Assembly: GCA_937915915.1 (NCBI GenBank)
Contig: CALGGN010000024.1
Coordinates: 1 to 5,960, forward strand
Reading direction: 5' to 3'
Length of the DNA stretch: 5,960 bases
From: an uncultured Selenomonas sp.
GTDB taxonomy: Bacteria; Bacillota; Negativicutes; Selenomonadales; Selenomonadaceae
Part shown: positions 1 to 5,485 of the stretch, one piece after another
How the letters are laid out: every line of letters begins with the position of its first letter
Position numbering within the stretch: position 1 is the stretch's first letter
Position numbers and translations under genes: made by a program
The notes under the pieces: model-generated
Databases searched by the model: none
Seen by the model: only the letters and a program-made list of their open reading frames with translations
Told to the model about the DNA's origin: nothing

Positions 1-552
1 GTGCCGCTGCCAACTTATGGTCATAAACCGGATCCGGATAAGACCTACTATTATCTGGACTGGCATGCAAAAAAACTTCGGGGGATTTTCCTCAGTGCCT
101 ACCAGAACGAGGCCAGGCCCCGCTATGGCTTCGACCTGACCCAGATTGCCTGGGTGCGGGACACCCTGGGGGCAGTGCCGCAAGGCTGGCAGGTAGTTGT
201 TTTCGCTCATGATGCCCCCTTGCCGGAGCTGGACCCATGGTCAGAGGAAATACGAAACGGCAAGCTCTTGATGCAGGCTCTGGATAACGGCAAGCCCAGG
301 ATACTGGCCTATATCCACGGCCATGCTCATGCGGATTTCATCTATCAATGGCGGGGGAAAAAGAACTTTCCCATTATCGCCATAGGATGTGCAAAATGCG
401 AGGATATGGCCGAGCGCAAAGTGGAGGGAAGCCATACCCCCGCCAGAGTGCTGGGGGAAGCAAGCCAGGAGCTTTGGGATATCCTGATTATCAAAGATAG
501 CGGAAAGCTGCATTTTGTGCGATTCGGTGCAGGTCGTGACAGAAATATCTAA
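1..552 (+). CDS. Calcineurin-like metallophosphoesterase, C-terminal part (5' truncated by window edge)
   Basis: The 183 visible residues carry the C-terminal metal-ligand blocks of the calcineurin-like phosphoesterase fold: an FAHDAP block (His at residue 70 of the visible part) and a GHAHAD block (residues 107-112), each after a hydrophobic beta strand. The N-terminal blocks (DxH, GDxxD, GNHD) are absent, so the gene almost certainly begins upstream and the GTG at base 1 is not the true start. The end (LWDILII, then a VRFGAG segment) resembles the closing strands of single-domain members. I see no signal peptide or membrane segment in the visible part. The family hydrolyses phosphomono- or phosphodiesters with two metal ions; the substrate cannot be read from sequence. 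It lies upstream of the alditol-phosphate cassette on the same strand, separated by a 112-nt structured spacer, so it may belong to another transcription unit. The family call is firm; a role in the polymer pathway is only possible. Confidence 0.8.
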   Translation: MPLPTYGHKPDPDKTYYYLDWHAKKLRGIFLSAYQNEARPRYGFDLTQIAWVRDTLGAVPQGWQVVVFAHDAPLPELDPWSEEIRNGKLLMQALDNGKPRILAYIHGHAHADFIYQWRGKKNFPIIAIGCAKCEDMAERKVEGSHTPARVLGEASQELWDILIIKDSGKLHFVRFGAGRDRNI

Positions 553-560
553 AAGGCCCT

Positions 561-626
561 GTCCGCCCCCTAGGGGGCGGGGGACCATCGAAGATGGCGA
601 CGCAAAGCTAGTCCTCTAGAGGATGG
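561..626 (+). promoter_or_regulatory. Structured 5' leader with GEMM-like core (candidate riboswitch or RNA regulator)
   Basis: This spacer holds three nested or adjacent inverted repeats: the palindrome at 563-580, a CCATC/GATGG hairpin with a GAA loop (585-589 with 593-597), and TCCTCTAGAGGA at 612-623. After the second hairpin comes CGACGCAAAGCTA (598-610). GACGCAAAGC after a small GAA-type hairpin is a hallmark of c-di-GMP-I (GEMM) riboswitches. However, the GCAAACC block expected before the hairpin is missing, and the P3 arm is not convincing. GGAC at 582-585 can pair with GTCC at 561-564 or with GTCC at 611-614, so two exclusive folds are possible. It ends about 25 nt before the ribosome site of the next gene, the right place for translational control. 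It could instead be a degenerate riboswitch or an unrelated repeat. I find no convincing sigma-70 promoter in or just before it. Confidence 0.35.
563..580. repeat. Perfect 18-bp GC-rich palindrome
   Basis: CCGCCCCCTAGGGGGCGG equals its own reverse complement. It lies 10 nt after the stop codon of the phosphoesterase gene. Neither strand has a T-run directly after the stem, so it is not a canonical intrinsic terminator. It may serve as a 3'-end stabiliser, as part of the leader RNA fold, or as a protein-binding operator. Confidence 0.6.
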
Positions 627-650
627 TGGGGGGAATTACACAAAACAACA

Positions 651-657
651 AGGGAGG
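651..657 (+). promoter_or_regulatory. Ribosome binding site that fixes the 665 start
   Basis: AGGGAGG lies 7 nt before the ATG at 665. The in-frame ATG at 623 has no such site and falls inside the structured leader. The 665 start also gives an N-terminus (MKKVITYGSFDLFHKGH) that matches the usual beginning of TagD proteins. Confidence 0.8.
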
Positions 658-664
658 GCAATCC

Positions 665-2017
665 ATGAAGAAGGTTATCACCTACGGCTCCTTCGACCTT
701 TTCCACAAGGGACACTACCGCCTGCTCCAGCGGGCTAAAGCTCTGGGAGATTACCTTATTGTGGGTGTCACCACGGAGCATTTCGATGAGGAACGGGGCA
801 AGCTGAACCTTATCGACCCCATCATAAAGCGCATTGAAAATGTAAAAGCCACAGGCTTTGCCGATGAAATTATCGTGGAGGATCATGTGGGGCAGAAGGT
901 GGAGGATATACAGAAGTACCAGGCGGATATCTTCACGGTGGGCTCTGACTGGACGGGGAAGTTTGACTATCTGAAGGAATACTGCGAGGTCATCTACCTG
1001 CCCCGCACGGAAGGTATTTCCAGCACCATGCTGAGAGCCGAGGCCTACGAGCTGGTGCACATGGGCATCATGGGCAGCGGCCGCATCGCAGGCCGCTTCG
1101 TCCCCGAGTCCCGATTTGTCAGCGGCCTTTCCATTGACGGGGTATTCAATCCCCGCATCAAAAGCGCCGAACGCTTTGCGGAAGAGCATAAGCTGGACTT
1201 TTTCACGGACGATGAGGAGGAGTTCTACAGCAAGGTCAATGCCGTAAACATTGCTTCGCCCCATGTCACCCACTACGCCTACGCCAAGAATGCCTTGGAG
1301 CATGGGGTGCATGTGCTGTGCGAAAAACCCCTGTGCCTTACCAAGGCCCAGGCAGAGGAACTGTATGCCTTGGCTAAAGCGAAAAAACTGGTGTTGATGG
1401 AGGCCATCAAGACTGCCCATGCCCCCGGTTTCATCCGTCTTTTGAGCACGGTGAAAAGCGGCACCATCGGCGAAGTGCGGGACGTGGAAGCCTGCTTCAC
1501 CCGCCTGACGCCTGACCACCTGCGAGAACTTACAGATACGGAGTGCGGCGGCAGTTTTACGGAATTCGGCAGCTATGCCATTCTGCCGATACTGAAGATT
1601 CTTGGCCTGCATTATGAAGATGTGGAATTCAAGATGTTCCTGGCGGAAAACGGCGTAGATGTTTACACTAAAGCCTATTTTACCTATCCCAATGCCATAG
1701 CTACAGCCAAGACAGGACTGAAGGTAAAGTCCGAGGGACAGCTCTTGATTTCCGGCACCAAGGGGTATATTCTGGTGCCTTCCCCCTGGTGGCTTACCCA
1801 CGAATTTGAAGTCTGCTATGAAAACCGCGAGCAGAATCAGAAGATTGCCACCCGTTTCCTGGGCGGCGGCCTGCGCTATGAGCTCAGCGACTTTATCTCC
1901 ACCATCAACGGCTACGGCAAGAGTGAGTTCAAGCTCACTGCCAGCGAGAGCATCGCCATGGCAGAGATCATGGAGAAATTCCTGGCAGCCAGAAAGCAAA
2001 TGCAGGAGGCAAAGTGA
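665..2017 (+). CDS. Bifunctional TagD-like cytidylyltransferase / Gfo-Idh-MocA oxidoreductase
   Basis: A 450-residue protein with two domains. Residues 1 to about 125 are a TagD-type (glycerol-3-phosphate cytidylyltransferase) domain with the HxGH nucleotide-binding motif (H14-K-G-H17), GSDW at 93-96, and the RTEGISST signature at 114-121. Residues from about 131 are a Gfo/Idh/MocA oxidoreductase: Rossmann glycine loop GIMGSGRIAG (134-143), EKP at 220-222 with the conserved lysine K221, and a GGSFTEFGSY block (295-304) at the substrate-site helix, where the family's usual Asp appears as Glu. The linker is very short. The likely role is to reduce a sugar or keto precursor to an alditol phosphate and activate it with CTP to a CDP-alditol in the cytoplasm. 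This is inferred by analogy with Bcs1 and TarI/TarJ, which pair a different cytidylyltransferase fold with a reductase. The exact alditol is unknown, and plain CDP-glycerol synthesis with an unrelated reductase step is also possible. The next gene starts 1 nt after its stop. Domain calls are firm; the reaction is inference. Confidence 0.88.
   Translation: MKKVITYGSFDLFHKGHYRLLQRAKALGDYLIVGVTTEHFDEERGKLNLIDPIIKRIENVKATGFADEIIVEDHVGQKVEDIQKYQADIFTVGSDWTGKFDYLKEYCEVIYLPRTEGISSTMLRAEAYELVHMGIMGSGRIAGRFVPESRFVSGLSIDGVFNPRIKSAERFAEEHKLDFFTDDEEEFYSKVNAVNIASPHVTHYAYAKNALEHGVHVLCEKPLCLTKAQAEELYALAKAKKLVLMEAIKTAHAPGFIRLLSTVKSGTIGEVRDVEACFTRLTPDHLRELTDTECGGSFTEFGSYAILPILKILGLHYEDVEFKMFLAENGVDVYTKAYFTYPNAIATAKTGLKVKSEGQLLISGTKGYILVPSPWWLTHEFEVCYENREQNQKIATRFLGGGLRYELSDFISTINGYGKSEFKLTASESIAMAEIMEKFLAARKQMQEAK
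2004..2009 (+). promoter_or_regulatory. Ribosome binding site that selects a GTG start at 2019
   Basis: AGGAGG sits inside the end of the preceding gene, 9 nt before GTG at 2019. The same frame stays open upstream to 1806, but that stretch is a shadow of the oxidoreductase coding region. The glycerophosphodiesterase homology begins about six codons after this GTG, at WAHRG. Confidence 0.75.
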
Positions 2018-2018
2018 A

Positions 2019-2789
2019 GTGGCAAAGACAAAAATCTGGGCGCACAGGGGAGCCTCCGGCTGGGACAAGCAATACGCCCCGGAGAACACCATGCCTGCTT
2101 TCGAGCGAGCCATCAAGATGGGAGCGGACGGCATCGAGACCGATGTGCAGCTGACCAAAGACGGCATCTTAGTGCTGGCCCATGATGAGACCATCGACAG
2201 GGTCAGTGACGGCAGCGGGTGGATCAAGGATTACACACTGGAAGAGTTAAGGGGATTCAGTTTCAGCAAGACACATCCGGAGTTCGGCAAGGTGGAGCTT
2301 CCCACCTTGGAGGATTTGCTCTTTCTTCTTCAGGACACGGATCTGGAGCTGAACTTGGAGCTGAAAAGCGGCGTGCTTTACTACGAGGGCATGGAGGAAA
2401 AGACCGCGGACATGGTGCACCAAATGGGCATGGACGAGCGGGTGATCTACTCTTCCCTCAGCCATTACTCGGTGAAGAAAGCCATGGCATATTGCAAGGA
2501 GAAGGGCTATCCCTCTCGCTTTGGCATACTATCCGGCAATCTTATCAGCAAGGCCGCCGAGTATGTACAGGGGCTGGGAGCAGACGCCTACCATCCCCCG
2601 GCAGCTCGGATGAATGAAAGAACCCTGTCGGAATGTCACGACAGGGGACTGAAGGTTCATATCTGGACTGTGGATATAAAAAGCGAAATCAAGCGCTGGT
2701 CAGATGCAGGCGTGGATGCCATCATCACCGACTGTCCTGACAGTGGCAGGAGAGTGGTGGATGGGGATATGAGCTGGTGGAGAGGGTAA
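2019..2789 (+). CDS. Glycerophosphodiester phosphodiesterase (GDPD family)
   Basis: 256 residues from a GTG start, the usual length of a compact bacterial GDPD of UgpQ type. All hallmark catalytic residues are visible: HRG (H9-R10-G), ENT at 22-24, the metal ligands E40 and D42 in GIETDVQ, HD at 55-56, and E114/K116 in LNLELK. The C-terminal barrel strands VHIWTVD and AIITDCPD are also typical. There is no signal peptide, so it should act in the cytoplasm. The family hydrolyses glycerophosphodiesters to an alcohol and glycerol phosphate. Here it may recycle or supply glycerol phosphate to the neighbouring cytidylyltransferases, or trim a glycerophosphoryl product; both are inference. It sits tightly between the bifunctional enzyme and the glycerophosphotransferase, with a 1-nt gap on each side, which implies one transcript and probable translational coupling. 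Family assignment is very secure. Confidence 0.92.
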   Translation: MAKTKIWAHRGASGWDKQYAPENTMPAFERAIKMGADGIETDVQLTKDGILVLAHDETIDRVSDGSGWIKDYTLEELRGFSFSKTHPEFGKVELPTLEDLLFLLQDTDLELNLELKSGVLYYEGMEEKTADMVHQMGMDERVIYSSLSHYSVKKAMAYCKEKGYPSRFGILSGNLISKAAEYVQGLGADAYHPPAARMNERTLSECHDRGLKVHIWTVDIKSEIKRWSDAGVDAIITDCPDSGRRVVDGDMSWWRG

Positions 2790-2790
2790 C

Positions 2791-4020
2791 ATGCACTTAA
2801 CCAAGGAAGACCGCTACATCCGCCGCCGTCTGCGGCAGGCGAGAAACCAGGCCAGGGAGTTTTACAAAAACCGCAAATATCCCATCAACCCCAGGAAAAT
2901 AGTCTTCACCACCATCGAAGGCACCACAGGCTTTTCCTGCAATCCCAAGTACATTGCCCTGGAGCTATTACGGCGCAGGCAGGATTTAGACCTGGTCTGG
3001 CTGGTGGATGATATGGCAAAGGAGTTCCCAACCGGCATCCGCAAGGTAAAGAACACCCTGCAAAACCGCGCCTATGAACTCTCCACTGCCGCAGTCTGGG
3101 TGGACAACAGCCGCAAGCAACTGGAATGCCGCAAAAGGACGGGGCAGTTTTACTTGCAGACCTGGCATGCCAGTATATCAAATAAGCCCATAGGGCTGCA
3201 AAGAGGGGCATCTTTTTCCAGGATTGCCCGGCTGGTGACGGAGCATGATTCCCGCATGATAGACCTTTTGGTGACGAATTCCAAATGGGTGGAGGAGCAT
3301 GCGGCCCTAGGGCTGCTCTATCATGGGAAAATGCTGCGCACAGGCTCGGCGAGAGTTGATGCACTGCTAAATGACAGGGAAAATCTCAGACGCAAGTTCC
3401 GAGAAAAGTACGGACTGACAGATGATGTGAAGATTGCCATGTATGCTCCAACCTTTAGGAGCGGCAGCCAGGGGACGGACAGGAATCCAGAAATGCAGAA
3501 CAAGCTGCCGGACTTTGACAGATTGAAATCCTCCCTTGAAAAGAGATTTGGCGGCGTATGGGTGCTTGTCCTGCGCCTGCATCCCCAACTGACGGTTCGC
3601 CATATTTCGGCGGGGATAGCAGGGGGAGCAAATTCTTCCGTCATAGATGCCAGCCGTGAGGATGATATGTGCGAAACCTTGGGGGCTGCGGATGCCATGG
3701 TTACGGATTATTCCGCCATCGCCTTTGACGCCGCTTATATGGGCTTGCCTGTCTTCCAGTATGTTTACGACTTGCAGGATTATATAGGTGAGCGGGGACA
3801 TTTGCTCTTTGACTTGGCCAAGCTGCCCTTTCCCTATGCAGAGGAGATGGAAGGCTTGTGCAGAGCCATAGAAGCATTTGACGCGACAGCCTATCGGCAG
3901 GGCTTGCAGGAGCTTTGGCAAAAGACGGAACTGAAGGAAGACGGCAGGGCATCGGCAAGGATTGCCGATGTAATCGAGGCAAGGCTGAGGGAAGCAGGAG
4001 GTGCTGCAGATGCAGGATAA
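2791..4020 (+). CDS. CDP-glycerol glycerophosphotransferase (TagB/TagF family)
   Basis: A 409-residue enzyme expected to transfer glycerol-phosphate (or another alditol-phosphate) from a CDP donor to a glycan or growing polymer at the inner membrane face. Family blocks appear in order: GFSCNPKYI at 47-55, QTWHAS at 123-128 (family usually QTWHGT; H126 is the probable catalytic base), TGSARVD at 184-190, YAPTFR at 218-223, RLHP at 262-265 (second conserved His), and TDYSAIAFD at 305-313, the CDP-binding block. The first 30 residues are rich in Arg and Lys and could form an amphipathic membrane-contacting helix, as in other members; I see no transmembrane segment. The ATG follows the previous stop by 1 nt, with a GGAGAGG ribosome site at 2779-2785 inside the upstream gene. 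Its end overlaps the next gene by 11 nt. It could be a primase, polymerase or side-branch transferase; the single catalytic domain without a long extension fits TagB or capsule-decorating types better than full TagF. Confidence 0.9.
   Translation: MHLTKEDRYIRRRLRQARNQAREFYKNRKYPINPRKIVFTTIEGTTGFSCNPKYIALELLRRRQDLDLVWLVDDMAKEFPTGIRKVKNTLQNRAYELSTAAVWVDNSRKQLECRKRTGQFYLQTWHASISNKPIGLQRGASFSRIARLVTEHDSRMIDLLVTNSKWVEEHAALGLLYHGKMLRTGSARVDALLNDRENLRRKFREKYGLTDDVKIAMYAPTFRSGSQGTDRNPEMQNKLPDFDRLKSSLEKRFGGVWVLVLRLHPQLTVRHISAGIAGGANSSVIDASREDDMCETLGAADAMVTDYSAIAFDAAYMGLPVFQYVYDLQDYIGERGHLLFDLAKLPFPYAEEMEGLCRAIEAFDATAYRQGLQELWQKTELKEDGRASARIADVIEARLREAGGAADAG
3996..4001 (+). promoter_or_regulatory. Ribosome binding site that selects ATG 4010
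   Basis: AGGAGG overlaps the in-frame GTG at 4001, so that codon cannot be the start. ATG 4010 lies 8 nt downstream, at ideal spacing. The site lies inside the glycerophosphotransferase gene, so translation of the two genes is probably coupled. Confidence 0.8.
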
Positions 4021-4876
4021 AATCATAGGATTTACTGCCGGTGTCTTCGATATGTTCCATATCGGCCATCTGAACCTGCTGAAGAATGCGGCGGCTCGCT
4101 GTGACTACCTCATCGTAGGAGTGAACTCTGATGAGCTGGTGCAAAGCTACAAGGACAAGAAAACCGTTGTGCCCCTGGAGGAGCGCATGGAGATTATCAG
4201 GCAGATCAAATATGTGGATGAAGTAGTGAGGATTGACAGCCTGGACAAGAAAAAGAGCTGGGAAATGCTGCACTATCACCGGCTCTTTATCGGGGACGAC
4301 TGGAAAGGAAATCCCCGCTGGCAGAAAACCGAGCAGGATATGGCTCGATTGGGCGTAAAGGTAATCTACCTGCCCCACACGGAGGGAACATCCTCTACGC
4401 TTCTGCGGGACAGGCTGGGCGATGATAATTGGGGGCTGACGATGAAAGCAGACAAGGAATACTGTATGAGCTCATATCTTACCGTAAGATATGTTTATCG
4501 CAAGGACAAGCTTTTTAGAGAAGGACTTTTCCACCGGGAGCATCCCGACATACCCAGGGAACAAAAAATCCCCTGTTTTACTGCTGTGGATATTGATTCC
4601 GTCATACGAAGACTCCTGCCCCCCCCCGAAGACAGCGGCGGTGTTCCTCAGCGGCGGCATGGACTCGGCCATCCTGGCCTCTTACATGCCCAAGGGCACC
4701 AAAGCCTACACAGCTCGCTGCATAGGCACGGGCACGATAGACGAAACCGAGCGGGCGGCGGTATATTGTCGGGCTTACGGATTGGAGCATGTTATCGTGG
4801 ACGTGACCTGGGGGGATTACCTGCAGGCCATGGAAGAACTGATGATTCACGACGGCAGCCCCATTATTCCCAATGA
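4010..4876 (+). CDS. Second TagD-like cytidylyltransferase, fused to the start of an asparagine-synthase-like domain; frame lost at a C9 tract
   Basis: Residues 1 to about 135 form a TagD-like domain: GVFDMFHIGH with HxGH at 17-20, VPLEERMEIIRQIKYVDEVV (54-73), GDDWKGNPRW at 95-104, and HTEGTSST at 123-130, where His replaces the Arg usual in TagD. It likely makes a CDP-alditol; the changed signature suggests a substrate other than that of the first cytidylyltransferase. No stop follows. The frame continues through KADKEYCMSSYLTVRYVYR (146-164) to LLPPP (202-206), which I read as the N-terminal segment of the asparagine-synthase-like protein whose core lies in the next frame. After the C9 tract the remaining 82 residues (Arg-, His- and Gly-rich) look like out-of-frame translation and are probably not a real domain. 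Removing one C would give a 488-residue fusion ending at 5477. An internal start for the second domain is possible at ATG 4442, with GGGGG at 4431-4435 in front. The cytidylyltransferase call is firm. Confidence 0.82.
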   Translation: MQDKIIGFTAGVFDMFHIGHLNLLKNAAARCDYLIVGVNSDELVQSYKDKKTVVPLEERMEIIRQIKYVDEVVRIDSLDKKKSWEMLHYHRLFIGDDWKGNPRWQKTEQDMARLGVKVIYLPHTEGTSSTLLRDRLGDDNWGLTMKADKEYCMSSYLTVRYVYRKDKLFREGLFHREHPDIPREQKIPCFTAVDIDSVIRRLLPPPEDSGGVPQRRHGLGHPGLLHAQGHQSLHSSLHRHGHDRRNRAGGGILSGLRIGACYRGRDLGGLPAGHGRTDDSRRQPHYSQ

Positions 4877-5477
4877 ACCCCAGGCGTACCTGATGGCAAA
4901 AAAGGCCAAGGCTGACGGAGTACAGTGCATTGTCTATGGAGATTGTGCAGATACTGAATTTGGCGGTATGACCAAGCTGCTGGCCAAGGATTGGGATTTT
5001 GATGGCTTTGTGGAGAGATTTACCTTCTTGGATCCGCGCAAAGTGCTTAAAAATCCTGTGGATATGGGCGAAATCTTTGAACCATACAGAAAAGGCGACA
5101 AGGGCATAGATTTTATTTCCTTCATTGCCGGGCCTTATGCAGTATCAGCAGCCGGAGCTTTGACCAATGCCATGGATGCTGTCGGGTTGGAATTTGTGGA
5201 CCCGTATGAGCATTGCTGCCTGGGAGAGCCGCTGGATCTTCAAAGGGTCAGAAGCGGTGACAGCAAATACCTTGTCCGTGACCTTTTCAGGCAGAGATAT
5301 CCCGGCATGGAAGTGCCGGAGAAGCTCCCCATGTCCAGACCTGCCGATGCCTGGCTGAAAGACTGGGAAGGGCCGAAGCGGGAAGAGTTCCTGCCGGGAT
5401 GTATCGAAGGGCTGACAGGGGAGCAGAGATTGTTGTTGTTTAGTTTGGAAAGGTTTTTGGATTTGATTGGTGTGTAG
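4491..5477 (+). CDS. Asparagine-synthase-like ATP-pyrophosphatase (frame-shifted from its N-terminus)
   Basis: From about 4626 this frame encodes a PP-loop ATP-pyrophosphatase of the asparagine synthase type: FLSGGMDS (SGGMDS at 4650-4667) binds ATP pyrophosphate, and YGDCADTEFGGM (4935-4970) matches the GDGADELFGGY block of AsnB. It lacks the N-terminal Cys glutaminase domain, so it would need free ammonia, another amine donor or a partner. Such enzymes adenylate a carboxylate and form an amide; the substrate here is unknown. The ATG at 4491 is only the first in-frame start: it has a weak ribosome site, and codons 4491-4625 look like a shadow of the other frame. The natural N-terminus (KADKEYCMSSYL) lies in the 4010 frame, so the intact product is either a fusion starting at 4010 or a protein starting at ATG 4442, both requiring a one-base correction in the C9 tract. 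As written, the gene may be inactive, phase-off, expressed by frameshifting, or a sequencing artefact. Confidence 0.75.
   Translation: MFIARTSFLEKDFSTGSIPTYPGNKKSPVLLLWILIPSYEDSCPPPKTAAVFLSGGMDSAILASYMPKGTKAYTARCIGTGTIDETERAAVYCRAYGLEHVIVDVTWGDYLQAMEELMIHDGSPIIPNEPQAYLMAKKAKADGVQCIVYGDCADTEFGGMTKLLAKDWDFDGFVERFTFLDPRKVLKNPVDMGEIFEPYRKGDKGIDFISFIAGPYAVSAAGALTNAMDAVGLEFVDPYEHCCLGEPLDLQRVRSGDSKYLVRDLFRQRYPGMEVPEKLPMSRPADAWLKDWEGPKREEFLPGCIEGLTGEQRLLLFSLERFLDLIGV
4619..4627 (+). repeat. Poly-C tract (C9) at a frame break
   Basis: Nine consecutive C bases encode three Pro codons in the upstream frame. Before the tract that frame reads VIRRLLPPP; after it, the coherent protein (KTAAVFLSGGMDS) is in the next frame. 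Tract lengths of 8 or 11 would join the two; 9 and 10 do not. Mononucleotide C or G tracts are classic slipped-strand phase-variation sites in surface-polysaccharide genes, and are also common places for sequencing errors. Confidence 0.85.
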
Positions 5478-5485
5478 GGGGAATC

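Noticed and set aside
1..3. GTG at base 1 as the true start of the phosphoesterase
   Set aside because: The metal-binding N-terminal half of the domain would be missing, so the frame must continue from outside the window.
515..548. Sigma-70 promoter TTGTGC ... AAATAT before the cassette
   Set aside because: Both boxes are poor matches and the spacing is about 22 nt, too long to support a call.
563..580. Intrinsic terminator at the GC-rich palindrome
   Set aside because: The stem is strong but no T-run follows on either strand.
623..664. ATG 623 as the start of the cytidylyltransferase-oxidoreductase
   Set aside because: It has no suitable ribosome site and adds 14 residues unlike TagD; ATG 665 has AGGGAGG 7 nt ahead and a family-typical N-terminus.
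608..2227. A 539-codon open frame on the minus strand opposite the bifunctional enzyme gene
   Set aside because: It is antisense to a protein with clear motifs in two domains, its translation (Leu-, His- and Gly-rich) shows no recognisable domain, and long antisense frames are common in GC-rich coding DNA.
2219..2617. A 132-codon plus-strand frame inside the GDPD gene
   Set aside because: It overlaps a GDPD with all catalytic motifs in another frame, and its translation has low-complexity Gly/Ser/Arg/His composition with no domain.
4001..4009. GTG 4001 as start of the second cytidylyltransferase
   Set aside because: It overlaps the AGGAGG ribosome site that serves ATG 4010.
4423..4428. Tandem TGA-TAA before ATG 4442 as the real stop of the cytidylyltransferase
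   Set aside because: The two stops are not in the cytidylyltransferase frame, and reaching them would need a second frameshift for which there is no evidence. The arrangement is suggestive of an old gene boundary, but not enough to call one.
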